The notes: generated from the letters alone by a model not told the origin. A DNA stretch of 64,000 bases from Porphyromonadaceae bacterium UBA7048 (GCA_002493945.1 DLAL01000082.1:1-64000); one strand, 5' to 3'; shown: positions 33,214 to 43,791, counted from the first letter of the stretch. Numbers and translations: made by a program.

Positions 33214-35544
33214 ATGAAATCATCTCGATTACTGAGTCTCATCTGCCTCGGCATCGCCGCGACATCGGTGGCTCAGATATCCGACAATCCGCTTCCCGAC
33301 TGGGCATTCGGCGGATTCGTCCGGCCAGAGGGAGTCAATCCCATCATCAAACCTATCGTAGAAAGCACATTCAACTGCCCTATGAAGGGTGAGGCTGTAG
33401 CGTGGGAAGGTGCAGACACATTCAATCCTGCCGCAGTCGTCAAGGACGGCACCATCTACGTCCTCTACCGTGCCGAGGATAATCCCAACGCCGGCATCGG
33501 CGGCCGTACATCGCGTATCGGTCTTGCTCAGATGGCCGAGGACGGCATCACCGTAGCCAAGCGCTGGGCCGAACCGGTGTTCTATCCCACCAAAACCGAG
33601 CTGTCTGAGAAGTATGAGTGGGAAGGCGGCTGTGAGGATCCGCGTGTCGTAGCCGCCGAAATCGACGGCAAGACCCTCTACGTCATGACCTATACCGCGT
33701 GGAGCCGCGGCAAGGACGGTATTCCCCGTCTGGCCATCGCCACATCCGACGACCTGGAGCACTGGACCACTCAGGGCCTCGCGTTCAACAAGGCATATCC
33801 CGACAAGTTCGAGCGCCACAGCTGCAAGAGCGGTTCCATCGTCACCGAAATCAAGGACGGCAAGCAGGTGGCTGCTAAAGTCAACTTCAAGGGTGAGGAG
33901 AAGTACCTCATGTACTGGGGCGAGGATGCCGTGTTCCTGGCTACTTCCGACGACCTGATCAACTGGAAGCCCTACGTGGACGAAGCCAATGGCAACGAAC
34001 CCATTAAACTCATGCAGCCCCGTGACGGCTACTTCGACAGCAAGCTCACCGAGTGCGGTCCTCCCGCCATCCTCACCGACAAGGGTATCCTCCTCTTCTA
34101 CAACGGCAAGAACGCCGGCGACCACAAGGCCGACATGAACTATCCGGCATCGACCTACGCCGCCGGTCAGGCTCTCTTCGACCTCAACGACCCCACCAAG
34201 GTCATCGGCCGTCTGGACAATCCCTTCTTCCGCCCGATGGACGACGCCGAGAAGAGCGGTCAATATAAAGACGGCACCGTCTTCATCGAAGGTCTGGTCT
34301 ACAACAACGACAAGTGGTATCTCTACTACGGCTGCGCCGACTCCTTCGTGGGTGTCGCCGTCTATGACCCCGCCACGGCCGAGCGCTTCGGCGACCCAGT
34401 TGTCATCGAGTCGAGCATCGATCCGCGCATCATCAATGTCTTCCCCCGTGAGGCCATGGGCAAGGCACGCTGCTACATCCACTCTTCGAGCGGCGACGCA
34501 GGCAGCGGCGAGTCGGCCTTCTACCTGAACACCCGTCACTGGATGCCGAACAAGAAGTGGTGCGACAACCGCAACGAGCAGCCCTGGGTCATCTGGGAAT
34601 TCTTCGACTACTATAAGTTCGACGGCTTCGGCTTCGACGACGTCGAGGGCCACGAGCCCGGCAACGGCAATGTCCCCGAGTACTGGGTATACGTCAGCGA
34701 CGACGGCAACGACTGGACCGAAGTGCTCCACAAGACCGAAGTCGGCGACCAGGCCGAGAAGTACGAGACGTTCGAACCCATCGAAGGCCGTTTCGTAAAG
34801 GCCGTCTTCACACGCGGCTATCGTCAGGACAATGGCGACAAGGAAAATGCCATCCGCATCTACGGCGCTGACATCTACGGAGAGTTCAGCCGCCCTTTTG
34901 ACCGCGGGGACATTGTCAGTATCGGCAAAACTATCCTCAAGACCTACGACCGGGTGAACGAGCGCGAGTCCGCTCTCAACCTCATCAACGGTGTCTACGA
35001 CAACTCCGGCAACAAATGGTGCTTCTACAAGGCCGACTACAACAATGACCCCATCAAGTATGTCGTGCTCGACCTTGAAGACACCTACGACATCACGAAG
35101 TTCACCATCCGCGACTGCAAGACCCTCGAAAAAGACGAGAATATCGACCACTACAACATCCTCGTATCCGAAGAGCGCCCCGACCTCAAGCTCATCACGC
35201 CCAAGGAAGACGGCAACAAATGCTGGAAGACTGTCGTGAGCCGTGCCAATACTGGTGACGAAGCTATCAAGGAGGACGTCCTCGAATCGCCCGTCCGCGC
35301 ACGCTACGTCAAGCTCGAAGTGCCCCGCTTCAACGATCAGATGAACGCTCATACATCGCGCGTGTTCGCCTTCGATGTGCATGGCCAGAAATCTGTCATC
35401 GCCGGAGTTTCTCTCTCCGATTCAGCCGACGCTGACGCCCCTGTCGAATATTTCGACCTTCAGGGCCGTCGTGTCCGTCAGCCGCAGTCAGGTGTCTATG
35501 TGCGCCGTCAGGGTACTAAGGTGTCTAAAATTTTCGTGAAGTAA
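33214..35544 (+). CDS. GH130 beta-mannosidase-like enzyme with discoidin domain and C-terminal tail
   Basis: This 776-residue secreted protein (signal peptide about 1-20) has an N-terminal five-bladed GH130 domain (about 22-400) with family segments ADTFNPAAVV, VLYRAEDN, GGCEDPRVV, LTECGPPAIL and YYGCADSFVGVAVYDP. Discoidin-like (F5/8 type C) carbohydrate-binding modules follow at about 410-545 and probably 560-725. The tail EYFDLQGRRV...GVYVRR...SKIFVK resembles a secretion signal. The sequence is closest to Bacteroides GH130 beta-1,2-mannosidases that remove beta-mannose caps from yeast mannan, rather than cytoplasmic phosphorylases. It is the third gene of the GH92-GH92-GH130 operon. Confidence 0.87.
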   Translation: MKSSRLLSLICLGIAATSVAQISDNPLPDWAFGGFVRPEGVNPIIKPIVESTFNCPMKGEAVAWEGADTFNPAAVVKDGTIYVLYRAEDNPNAGIGGRTSRIGLAQMAEDGITVAKRWAEPVFYPTKTELSEKYEWEGGCEDPRVVAAEIDGKTLYVMTYTAWSRGKDGIPRLAIATSDDLEHWTTQGLAFNKAYPDKFERHSCKSGSIVTEIKDGKQVAAKVNFKGEEKYLMYWGEDAVFLATSDDLINWKPYVDEANGNEPIKLMQPRDGYFDSKLTECGPPAILTDKGILLFYNGKNAGDHKADMNYPASTYAAGQALFDLNDPTKVIGRLDNPFFRPMDDAEKSGQYKDGTVFIEGLVYNNDKWYLYYGCADSFVGVAVYDPATAERFGDPVVIESSIDPRIINVFPREAMGKARCYIHSSSGDAGSGESAFYLNTRHWMPNKKWCDNRNEQPWVIWEFFDYYKFDGFGFDDVEGHEPGNGNVPEYWVYVSDDGNDWTEVLHKTEVGDQAEKYETFEPIEGRFVKAVFTRGYRQDNGDKENAIRIYGADIYGEFSRPFDRGDIVSIGKTILKTYDRVNERESALNLINGVYDNSGNKWCFYKADYNNDPIKYVVLDLEDTYDITKFTIRDCKTLEKDENIDHYNILVSEERPDLKLITPKEDGNKCWKTVVSRANTGDEAIKEDVLESPVRARYVKLEVPRFNDQMNAHTSRVFAFDVHGQKSVIAGVSLSDSADADAPVEYFDLQGRRVRQPQSGVYVRRQGTKVSKIFVK

Positions 35545-35750
35545 GTGCCGTTTGGTCATGAATAATGACAAATCAGCCGTTATCCCTTCGGGAAAATATT
35601 TGCATTGATTGAGAATTGCGGACCGCTCCGAATGAGCGGTCCGCTTTATTTATAAGTCGGGATATCAGAGGTGTATCTATCTGACGCGGCCCGGTGTGTC
35701 TGATTTTGTGTCATGGTTTTTGTGCCGATGTGGAACCGGATTGTAGTATT
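35545..35750. other. Intergenic segment after GH130 with isolated operator-like copy
   Basis: GAATAATGACA (35560-35570) is the inverse of the TGTCATTATTC operator element and lies 16 nt after the GH130 stop. The terminator at 35618-35652 follows. No gene is seen. Confidence 0.5.
35618..35652 (+). terminator. Terminator of the GH92-GH92-GH130 operon
   Basis: GCGGACCGCTC (35618-35628) and GAGCGGTCCGC (35634-35644) form a perfect 11-bp stem with a 5-nt loop, followed by TTTATTTA. Confidence 0.85.
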
Positions 35751-35847
35751 GAATAGTGACAAATATGTAAAAATAAGCTGTATGCGCGGATGTGAACTAA
35801 AATGTCATTATTCCTAAACCTTTTAAAATATATGTAGCATAACTTTG
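35751..35847 (+). promoter_or_regulatory. GH38 promoter with operator motif
   Basis: GAATAGTGACA (35751-35761) and its inverse with one change, TGTCATTATTC (35803-35813), flank a 41-bp interval. The -7 box TAACTTTG is at 35840-35847. The CATTA core is 34 bp before the -7 box, identical to the second repeat at the HTCS promoter. The predicted direct-repeat partner 21 bp upstream is not recognisable here. Confidence 0.65.
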
Positions 35848-35899
35848 CATCGTCAGCCGGACCTCCCTGACAGCAAAAATATACCGAGAAATTAATCCC

Positions 35900-38800
35900 A
35901 TGACAGGACCCAAAACAATTCTCCCTTTAATACTGCTTACTGCGACCGGTGCTTTCGCTCAGGCCGAGGATAAGACTCTCTTCTTCATTTCCGATACTCA
36001 TCTCGACACTCAGTGGAACTGGGATGTTAAGAACACTATCGACGAGTACGTCAGGAAGACTATGGTCGACAACTTCGCCCTCTTCGAGAAGTACCCTGCT
36101 TTCATGCTCAACTTCGAGGGCGCCATCCGGTACAAGTGGATGAAAGAATACTACCCGGCACAGTACGAGACCCTGAAAAAATATATCGCCGACGGCCGAT
36201 GGCACGTCTCCGGATGCTCAGTCGACGCCAACGACGTGATGGTGTCGTCGGCTGAGTCCATCATGCGCAACTGGCTCTACGGCCACACCTTCTTCTCTGA
36301 GGAATTCGGGGTGCGCGGCGGCTACGACATCATGCTCCCTGACTGCTTCGGTTTCTCCTACGCACTTCCGTCGCTGGCGAAGCACTGCGGCATGAAGGGT
36401 TTTCACACCGCCAAACTCGCCTGGGGCTCGGCACAGTACGACCGGCTCGCTCCCTGGGGTATATGGCAGGGCGTGGACGGCTCGCAGATTTTCGCCATCT
36501 ACAAGCCTCACCCCTACGACTCCCATGAGGAGTATAATAAGGACAACTCGCGCGAGTCATGGGCCGAGAACGCCGCACGCGAGAACTACGAGCGCTACGG
36601 CCTCGCCGCCGAGGTGCGCTATGTGGGTCCGCGCAGCGACCGAGGCGGAGCCCTCGGAGATGATCCCTCTTCCGACGGCAACAACACCCCTTACTGGCTC
36701 GATTACAGCGTGAACTCCGACGGTCCCGTCAAGGTGCGCCTGGCCTCGCCCGACGAGATATTCGACTACTTTGCGTCGAACGATCACTCGCGCTTCCAGG
36801 TATATGACGGCGAGCTTCCCATGACTGTCCACGGTGTGGGCTCGTATTCATCCCAGGCCATGCTCAAGCGCTGGAACCGCCGCAACGAACTCCTTGCCGA
36901 TGCCGCCGAGAAGGCTTCCGCCGCCGCCGAGTGGCTCGGCGTGGCCGACTATCCGCGTGCCGCCCTCCGCGACGCGTGGATGAACAATCTCTGGCAGGCG
37001 CACCACGACGGCATCACCGGCACGTCCATCCCCAAGGCATACATCTATTCGCAGAACGAATACGTCATGGCCAACAAGGCTTTCGCCGATGCCTTTGAGA
37101 CCGCAGTAGGCGCCACAGCCCGTTGCCTTGACACGCAGGTGGAGGGCACGGCAGCCGTTGTCTACAACCCTCTGTCGTTCGAGCGCACCGATGTGGCCGA
37201 GGCACAGCTGCCCTGTGCGGCCCGTCCCGACGGTGTCCGCGTGTTCGACAAGGACGGCCGCGAGGTACTCGCCCAGGTCACCGGCTACGATGCCGCCGAA
37301 GGCATGGCCACGGTCATCTTCGCAGCCACCGTTCCCTCGCTCGGATATGCCGTCTATGACGTACGTCTCGGCGAGCAGTGCACTCTCACATCAGGCCTCA
37401 CGGCCGACCTCGCCTCCCGTCAGATATCCAATGGCCGCTACCGTACGACCCTTGATTCCAAGGGCGACTGCAACCTCTACGACGTGGTCAACAAACGTCT
37501 CCTCATGAGCGCTCCATCCATGCAGATGCTCGACGACGAGTCCACCACATGGCCGGCGTGGGAGATTACATATAATACTGTGTCGGGCACTCCCGTGGCC
37601 ACGGTCAACGAGAACGTCGAAATCACCCTCGCCGAGGACGGTCCGCTCCGCAAGTCTTTCCGCGTGCAGCGCACCAAGGCCGGCTCGACCTTCGTGCACT
37701 ACGTCCGCATGTCGGCCGTCAGCGACCGTGTGGACATGGTCAACGAAGTCGACTGGCAGACCCGCGAGACCCTCCTGAAGCTCGCCATGACCACCCGCAG
37801 CACTTTCAGCAAAGTCACCTACGACATATCCCTGGGCACCATCGAGCGCGGCGTCAACTCCTCGAGCCTCTTCGAGATGCAGGGGCACCAGTGGGCCGAC
37901 ATGACGGGCGATAACGGCCTCTACGGTGTGTCGGTCATCAACGACAGCAAGTATGGCTGGGACATGCCCGAGAAGAGCAATCTCCGGCTCACCCTCATCC
38001 ACACGCCTCGCACCGGTTCGGGCTACGCCTATCAGGCGTTCCAGGACCTGGGCGTGCATCACTTCACCGTGTCGTTCTTCCCCCACGAAGGGTCGTGGAG
38101 CCAGCTGACGCAGATGGAGGCCTCCAAGGTCAACCAGCCGCTCACCGTCTTCCGCGCTCCGCGTCATGCCGGCTCGCTCGGACGTGAGTTCAGCTTCGCC
38201 TCGCTCAACAGCGACGCCGTCTCCGTCAAGGCCCTCAAGAAAGCCGAGCAGAGCGACGAGACCGTCGTACGCCTCTACGAGTGGACGGGCGCCGACCATA
38301 CCGGCCTGACCCTCACATTCCCTGCCGACATCATCTCCGCACGCGAGGTCAACGGCCTTGAGGAAGCCATCGACGGGGCCGCACCCCTGTCGGTCGACGG
38401 CCGCAGCATCCGCTTCGACATCGGCCGCTATCAGCCGCGCACCTTCGCCGTGCGTCTGGCCGCGCCCGAGGCATCGGCCGTTCCTGATGCCTCAGTCAGC
38501 CGTCACGTGGCTCTGGACTACAACAGCGACATGATGAGCTGGAACTCGATGCGCAGCAACGGCGACCACGACCTCGCCTTCCCGGCCGAACTCATCCCTG
38601 ACGTACTCGATGCCGACGGCGTCACCTTCGCTTTCGGCGACAGGACCAACCACGCCGACAACGTCGTCCTCTGCAAGGGTCAGACCGTGGCTCTCGACCG
38701 CTCCGACGACTGCCGGAAGCTCTACATCCTGGCCGCTTCGCTTGACAAGGACGGCTCGAAGGGCGTCTTCCGCGCAGGTGATTCGGAATTCACGCTCGCA

Positions 38801-39859
38801 GTCCCCTACGTCAGCGGATATGTAGGCTCGGCCGAGACACAGTTCAACGAAGGCGCCTCCTACCGTCATGACGAAGTAGCCCTCAAGGCCACCCACTCGC
38901 ACAACACCCGCACCGCCAAGGACGAAATCTACAACTTCCTCTATATATACAAGTACCTCATCGAGCTGCCCGACGATGCCGCCGAGCTGACCCTCCCCGA
39001 CGACGACTCGCTCTGCGTGTTCGCCATGACACTGAGCGACAATGAGAACGACGATACCCGTGCAGCTACCGAGGTCCGCGTATACCACGACTACAGGGAG
39101 CTGGGCGCCACGGCCGGCTCCGAAGACTTCGGCAGCTACCTCGTGCCTGACCGCATCACCGTTTCGGGCAAGGTCAACGACAGCGAGGACGGCCGCTTCG
39201 CAGCCGACGGCGACTCATCCACCAAGTGGTGCTGCACATCGTCGAACTCCTGGCTTGAATACGCCTTCGACGAACCCGTCACCGTTCTACGGTGGTCGCT
39301 CCTCAACGCCGGATGCGAGGGTCTCGACAAAATCTCGCGCCGCTTCAAGGTGCAGTATCACGACGGCAGCTCGTGGAAGGACATCGACGTTGTCACCGAC
39401 AACACCGCCAACCGCGTCAGCCGCACCGTCGGCGCCGTGCAGGCCACACGCTTCCGCCTCCAGGTCAATGAAGGAGAGCAGGGCGGTGCCACAGCGCGCA
39501 TCTACGAGTTCTCGCTTTACGGACGCCGCGCCTCCGAGTCGGGCATCAGCACCGTAGCAGCTCCTGCCGGCAGCCGCACCATCACACTCGCAGGCAACGC
39601 CCCCAATCCCTGCAGCGACTTCACCACCGTCTCCTTCAGCGCACCCGAAGCACTCTCGGACGTCACCATGCACGTCTATGACCTGACCGGACGCCACGCT
39701 GCCACCGTCGCCCTCGACGCTCAGCCCGCACGCGGCGGTCTCTGGAGCGCTCCCTGCACCCTGACGCTCTCCTCCGGATGCTACATCTATACGCTCGAAG
39801 CCGTAGGCGAGACGGGCGCACGCCTCACCTCCGACGCCTCGCGTCTCATCATCAGATAA
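35900..39859 (+). CDS. GH38 alpha-mannosidase with T9SS-type C-terminal domain
   Basis: This 1319-residue secreted enzyme has a signal peptide (about 1-22). The catalytic domain has zinc ligands in the SDTHLDTQWNWD motif (His34, Asp36) and the predicted nucleophile Asp148 in LPDCFGFS; the middle and C-terminal GH38 beta domains follow. A discoidin-like module lies at about 1080-1215 (WLEYAFDEPVTVLRWSL). The last 75 or so residues (NAPNPCSDFTTVSFSAPE...DLTGRHAAT...GCYIYTLEA) match a Por/T9SS type A sorting domain, predicting secretion to the cell surface. GH38 enzymes are retaining alpha-mannosidases acting on N-glycan and mannan side chains. Confidence 0.92.
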   Translation: MTGPKTILPLILLTATGAFAQAEDKTLFFISDTHLDTQWNWDVKNTIDEYVRKTMVDNFALFEKYPAFMLNFEGAIRYKWMKEYYPAQYETLKKYIADGRWHVSGCSVDANDVMVSSAESIMRNWLYGHTFFSEEFGVRGGYDIMLPDCFGFSYALPSLAKHCGMKGFHTAKLAWGSAQYDRLAPWGIWQGVDGSQIFAIYKPHPYDSHEEYNKDNSRESWAENAARENYERYGLAAEVRYVGPRSDRGGALGDDPSSDGNNTPYWLDYSVNSDGPVKVRLASPDEIFDYFASNDHSRFQVYDGELPMTVHGVGSYSSQAMLKRWNRRNELLADAAEKASAAAEWLGVADYPRAALRDAWMNNLWQAHHDGITGTSIPKAYIYSQNEYVMANKAFADAFETAVGATARCLDTQVEGTAAVVYNPLSFERTDVAEAQLPCAARPDGVRVFDKDGREVLAQVTGYDAAEGMATVIFAATVPSLGYAVYDVRLGEQCTLTSGLTADLASRQISNGRYRTTLDSKGDCNLYDVVNKRLLMSAPSMQMLDDESTTWPAWEITYNTVSGTPVATVNENVEITLAEDGPLRKSFRVQRTKAGSTFVHYVRMSAVSDRVDMVNEVDWQTRETLLKLAMTTRSTFSKVTYDISLGTIERGVNSSSLFEMQGHQWADMTGDNGLYGVSVINDSKYGWDMPEKSNLRLTLIHTPRTGSGYAYQAFQDLGVHHFTVSFFPHEGSWSQLTQMEASKVNQPLTVFRAPRHAGSLGREFSFASLNSDAVSVKALKKAEQSDETVVRLYEWTGADHTGLTLTFPADIISAREVNGLEEAIDGAAPLSVDGRSIRFDIGRYQPRTFAVRLAAPEASAVPDASVSRHVALDYNSDMMSWNSMRSNGDHDLAFPAELIPDVLDADGVTFAFGDRTNHADNVVLCKGQTVALDRSDDCRKLYILAASLDKDGSKGVFRAGDSEFTLAVPYVSGYVGSAETQFNEGASYRHDEVALKATHSHNTRTAKDEIYNFLYIYKYLIELPDDAAELTLPDDDSLCVFAMTLSDNENDDTRAATEVRVYHDYRELGATAGSEDFGSYLVPDRITVSGKVNDSEDGRFAADGDSSTKWCCTSSNSWLEYAFDEPVTVLRWSLLNAGCEGLDKISRRFKVQYHDGSSWKDIDVVTDNTANRVSRTVGAVQATRFRLQVNEGEQGGATARIYEFSLYGRRASESGISTVAAPAGSRTITLAGNAPNPCSDFTTVSFSAPEALSDVTMHVYDLTGRHAATVALDAQPARGGLWSAPCTLTLSSGCYIYTLEAVGETGARLTSDASRLIIR

Positions 39860-39926
39860 TTCACAGTTACTGTTAAATCAAATAAACGAGAGATTAACAC
39901 CTAAACCTCTTAATACCTAATTCATT

Positions 39927-42900
39927 ATGAAACACAAACTACAAATGAAGGCGGCAATGGTTATGGCAGCTACCCTGACAGCATCGGCAGCGTTCGCACA
40001 GACGCAGATCACCGATGAGGCCGGACTCCGCGCCATGGCCAACGACCCCGCCGGCGAGTATGTGCTTGCCAATGACATCAAGCTCACGGGCGAATGGACC
40101 CCTATAGGCACACAGAACGCTCCGTTTACCGGTAAATTCAACGGCAACGGCCACACCATCGCCGGCCTTGTCATCAACGACGACAAAGCAGACTACGCCG
40201 GTCTCTTCGGCTACGCTCAGGGCGCTACCCTCAGCAACGTGCGCATCGTGGCCGCCGACGTACAGGCTCACGAACACGTCGGCATCCTCGTAGGCCGTAT
40301 CTGCGGCAACGGTACTGTCGACGCCGTCATGACTTCGGGCTATGTCCGCGGCCGCGACCATATCGGCGGTATCGCCGGCGACATGGGCGAGGACGCCGCC
40401 ACACTCTCGAACTGTTTCTCTACCGTCAACGTGTACAGCACCGACTATCAGGCCGGCGGTCTTGTAGGCTGGTCGAAGGGCAACAACACCATCACCAACT
40501 CCTTCTTCGCAGGCCAGGCCCGTGAAGGTGCCTACGGCGGCAGCGCCGGTATCGTGGCATTCGTCGAGGACGGCACCACCACCGTGCGAGCCAACGTCTC
40601 GGCCGCCTCGAAGATTACCGGTGTGATGGGCGAATTCCCCATCATGGAGAAGCGTCAGCGCTACACCATGGGCGTTGTCGGCGGTATCCTCAACGAGAAC
40701 TCCAACGTTGACGCAACTGACAACCTCACCTCCGAAGCCACCGTCCGCTACAACGTCAGCACGGGCGAACCCTACGAGAACACCGAGGAAAATACCGATC
40801 CCACTTTCAACGGTATCCTCACTCCGGCAGCCGACCTCAAGAAGGCTTCGACCTATACCACTCTGGGCTGGAGCAGCGCCGCATGGACCCTCACCGACGG
40901 CAACTATCCCGTCCTCAAGGGCATGACCCTGCCTGTCGACGGCGACTACATCTACACCGTGGCCGCTCCCGAGGAAGTCTACACCGGCAACGTATGGAAC
41001 GCTGCTCCCGTCAGCTCCCTCAACCGCGCCGTGACCATCAAGACCAGCGACTCCTCCGTCGCATCGGTCAGCGGTACTGAAATCACCTTCGGCGGCACAG
41101 GTGCCGTGACCATCACATTCGAGACCACAGGCGACAGCTTCTCCAAGGGCTATACCAAGACTGTGACCTTCGACGTGCAGCACATGGACAACACTATCGC
41201 CACCGCTGCCGACTTCGACAAGATCCGCAAGAATCCTTCGGGCGGCTTCGTCCTCACTGCCGACATCGATATGGCAGGCGTCGACTTCAAGCCCATCCCC
41301 AACTTCAGCGGCTCGCTCGACGGTCAGAACCACTTCATCAAGAACCTCCGCTTCGAGAACAAGGACGCCAACGAGGCAGGCTTCATCGCCAACTTCGACG
41401 GTACCTTCATCCGCAACCTCGGCTTCATCAACGCCAGCATCATCGGCAACGCCAATGCCGCCATCATCGGCAAGACCACCGGTTCGGGCGTCATCAGCAA
41501 CGTCGTAGTGATGCAGTCCACCATCCAGGGCCGCGACCACGTCGCTTCCTTCGTAGGTGACCTCAACGGCGGCGCCACCGTCAAGAACTGTCTGTCGAAC
41601 GCCGTCCTGATCACACGCGAATATCAGGCAGGCGGTATCGCAGGCGTCCTCAACAACGGCAACGTCGAGAACTGTCTCTTCTGCGGCACGCTCGAGACCT
41701 ACCGCAACGACGGCACCAACCTCGGCGGCATCGTCTCGCTCCTTGACAGCAGCAGCCCCCAGTCCTACATCCGCAACTGTGTGGCCGCAGCTGTCACCGA
41801 GACAGGCGCAGGCAACGAAAGCTGCCTCATCAACCTTGCAGGCCGCGAGATGATCCTGGAGAACAACTACGTCACCAAGTACACCATCCGCAATGGCGTG
41901 GAGATCACCGCCGGCGAAGCCGACAGCGACCGCGGCGCCCTCGTCACCAAGGATCAGGTACGCACCAAGGACTGGTACACCACCACCCTGGGCTGGGACT
42001 TCGACAACGACTGGAAGTTCCTCCCCGGCTCCGAAGGCTATATGCTCCCCGTCCTCAAGTGGATGAGCACTCCTCTTGCAGTATCGTTCTTCAACCTTCC
42101 CTCCGAGGACGGCGTCGCCCTCAACTATGTGGCCGGCACCGAAGCATGGTACTACAACGTCATCATGGGCTCGTGGGGTCAGGACATCGACATCGCCCAG
42201 CTCACCGGCGAAGGCATCGCATGCATCGTTCCTGAAGAATACGCCATCTACGCCGGCAATGAAGACGGCCTGTACGGCGGCGCAGGTTCAGCCGAATTTA
42301 AGGTATCTCTTCCCGCTGCCCTTTCGGGTCTCTTCTCCGTCGACGGTCGCGACACCTTCATGGTCAACGTAGGTTTCGCCGGCGAAGCCATCAATGTGGC
42401 CACTGCACAGGACTTCATCAACATCCGCCGCAACCCCGGCCTTGACTACGTGCTCACCGCCGACATCGACCTCACCGGTCTCGACTTCAACGGCTTCTGC
42501 AACGACGGCAACACCATCTTCACCGGCAGCATCGACGGCCAGGGCCACAGTGTCAAGGGCTTCCGTCTCGACTTCACCGGCGACGACAGCAGCGACCACG
42601 GCCTCTTCGGCAAGGTAGCCGGCGCATCGTTCAAGAACATCGCATTCTATGACTTCGTCATCGACGGCGGCATCCAGGGCGCCAAGCACGTGGGCCTCAT
42701 CGGCGGCGGCTCGGCCACTCTCGAGGAAGTAGCCATCGTAGGCTGCGTATACGGCAATGACCACGTAGGTCTGGTGGCAGGCGACGCCGACGGCATCACC
42801 ATCACCAACTCCTATGCCAAGGGCGAAGTCATCGGCGGCTCGCAGGTAGGCGGCTTCTTCGGCGTGACTCTCGAAGGCGGCGCTACCATCCGCAACTGCT

Positions 42901-43586
42901 TCTCCAACATCTACGCACAGGCCGCAACCCGCGGCTGGGTCGGCGGCTTCATCGGCCTGATCGACAAGAGCAACAGCGTTGTGACCATCGAGAACTGCGT
43001 TTCCGTAGGTGACAACTCCTCCGTAGGCAACGACAAGTACACCAACTGGTTCATCGGCGGCAACGGCGCAGGCGACACTGCCAACGCAGCCATCACCTTC
43101 ACCAACAATATCTATAACTCCGAAAGCGTCAACGACGCCGCTACCCACTGGCCCGAAAAGAACGAGACTGCCGAAGGCGGTGTTGTCGAGGCTCCCACGG
43201 GCATGAACCCCGGCGCTCTCACCGAGCAGAACGTCTACACCAACATCGGCTGGGACTTCACCGAAGTGTGGACTATGGGCACCGGAGCCTACAAGTATCC
43301 CGTCCTCAAGGGTGTGGCAGTTCCCGCATCGGTTCTCGAAGCTGACATCGAAACCGACGTTGAAGACGTCATCGCCGACGCTGTATCGGTTGAGGTTTAC
43401 GACGGCACTCTCTACGTGGCCGGTCTCGCCGACGGCGCTCTCGTCAACGTCTACAACGCAGCTGGCGTGCAGGTTGCTTCCGTAGCAGCAAGCGGCGAAG
43501 CTGTCATCGAACTCCCGGCCAACGGCCTCTACATCGTATCCGTCCTCTCCGACGGCACCATGAAGGCATTCAAGGTCAAGAAATAA
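39927..43586 (+). CDS. Large secreted GLUG-repeat beta-helix protein
   Basis: This 1219-residue protein has a signal peptide (about 1-24) and a right-handed beta-helix-like repeat architecture with many GLUG-type motifs (AGGLVGWSKGNNTITNSF, GGIAGDMGEDAATLSNCF). It contains three related modules beginning near residues 24, 421 and 823; the second and third open with near-identical segments (IRKNPSGGFVLTADIDMAG and IRRNPGLDYVLTADIDLTG). The C-terminus (LVNVYNAAGVQVASV...NGLYIVSV...KAFKVKK) is a T9SS-like sorting tail. It lies 67 bp after GH38 and before SusC, where many PULs encode surface glycan-binding proteins, so a glycan-binding or adhesin role is inferred. Confidence 0.8.
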   Translation: MKHKLQMKAAMVMAATLTASAAFAQTQITDEAGLRAMANDPAGEYVLANDIKLTGEWTPIGTQNAPFTGKFNGNGHTIAGLVINDDKADYAGLFGYAQGATLSNVRIVAADVQAHEHVGILVGRICGNGTVDAVMTSGYVRGRDHIGGIAGDMGEDAATLSNCFSTVNVYSTDYQAGGLVGWSKGNNTITNSFFAGQAREGAYGGSAGIVAFVEDGTTTVRANVSAASKITGVMGEFPIMEKRQRYTMGVVGGILNENSNVDATDNLTSEATVRYNVSTGEPYENTEENTDPTFNGILTPAADLKKASTYTTLGWSSAAWTLTDGNYPVLKGMTLPVDGDYIYTVAAPEEVYTGNVWNAAPVSSLNRAVTIKTSDSSVASVSGTEITFGGTGAVTITFETTGDSFSKGYTKTVTFDVQHMDNTIATAADFDKIRKNPSGGFVLTADIDMAGVDFKPIPNFSGSLDGQNHFIKNLRFENKDANEAGFIANFDGTFIRNLGFINASIIGNANAAIIGKTTGSGVISNVVVMQSTIQGRDHVASFVGDLNGGATVKNCLSNAVLITREYQAGGIAGVLNNGNVENCLFCGTLETYRNDGTNLGGIVSLLDSSSPQSYIRNCVAAAVTETGAGNESCLINLAGREMILENNYVTKYTIRNGVEITAGEADSDRGALVTKDQVRTKDWYTTTLGWDFDNDWKFLPGSEGYMLPVLKWMSTPLAVSFFNLPSEDGVALNYVAGTEAWYYNVIMGSWGQDIDIAQLTGEGIACIVPEEYAIYAGNEDGLYGGAGSAEFKVSLPAALSGLFSVDGRDTFMVNVGFAGEAINVATAQDFINIRRNPGLDYVLTADIDLTGLDFNGFCNDGNTIFTGSIDGQGHSVKGFRLDFTGDDSSDHGLFGKVAGASFKNIAFYDFVIDGGIQGAKHVGLIGGGSATLEEVAIVGCVYGNDHVGLVAGDADGITITNSYAKGEVIGGSQVGGFFGVTLEGGATIRNCFSNIYAQAATRGWVGGFIGLIDKSNSVVTIENCVSVGDNSSVGNDKYTNWFIGGNGAGDTANAAITFTNNIYNSESVNDAATHWPEKNETAEGGVVEAPTGMNPGALTEQNVYTNIGWDFTEVWTMGTGAYKYPVLKGVAVPASVLEADIETDVEDVIADAVSVEVYDGTLYVAGLADGALVNVYNAAGVQVASVAASGEAVIELPANGLYIVSVLSDGTMKAFKVKK

Positions 43587-43594
43587 TCCGTACA

Positions 43595-43630
43595 TCCGCC
43601 GTGTCCGCACGGGGCACGGCGGATTTTTTT
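43595..43630 (+). terminator. Terminator after the GLUG protein gene
   Basis: TCCGCCGTG (43595-43603) pairs with CACGGCGGA (43615-43623), followed by seven T. It separates the GH38-GLUG unit from susCD. Confidence 0.85.
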
Positions 43631-43791
43631 CCTCCTCATTCGTGAAAAACCATGCTTTCCCCTCCGCCATAAAAATCCTCTCTAAGATTAAGGTCTGCCG
43701 ACCTTAGAAAAAACGCGACTTACACAGAGATTCTCTTCTCTCAAAGAATAAACCAACCAAAAAATCAGTCAATAATTATCCCATTAAATTC

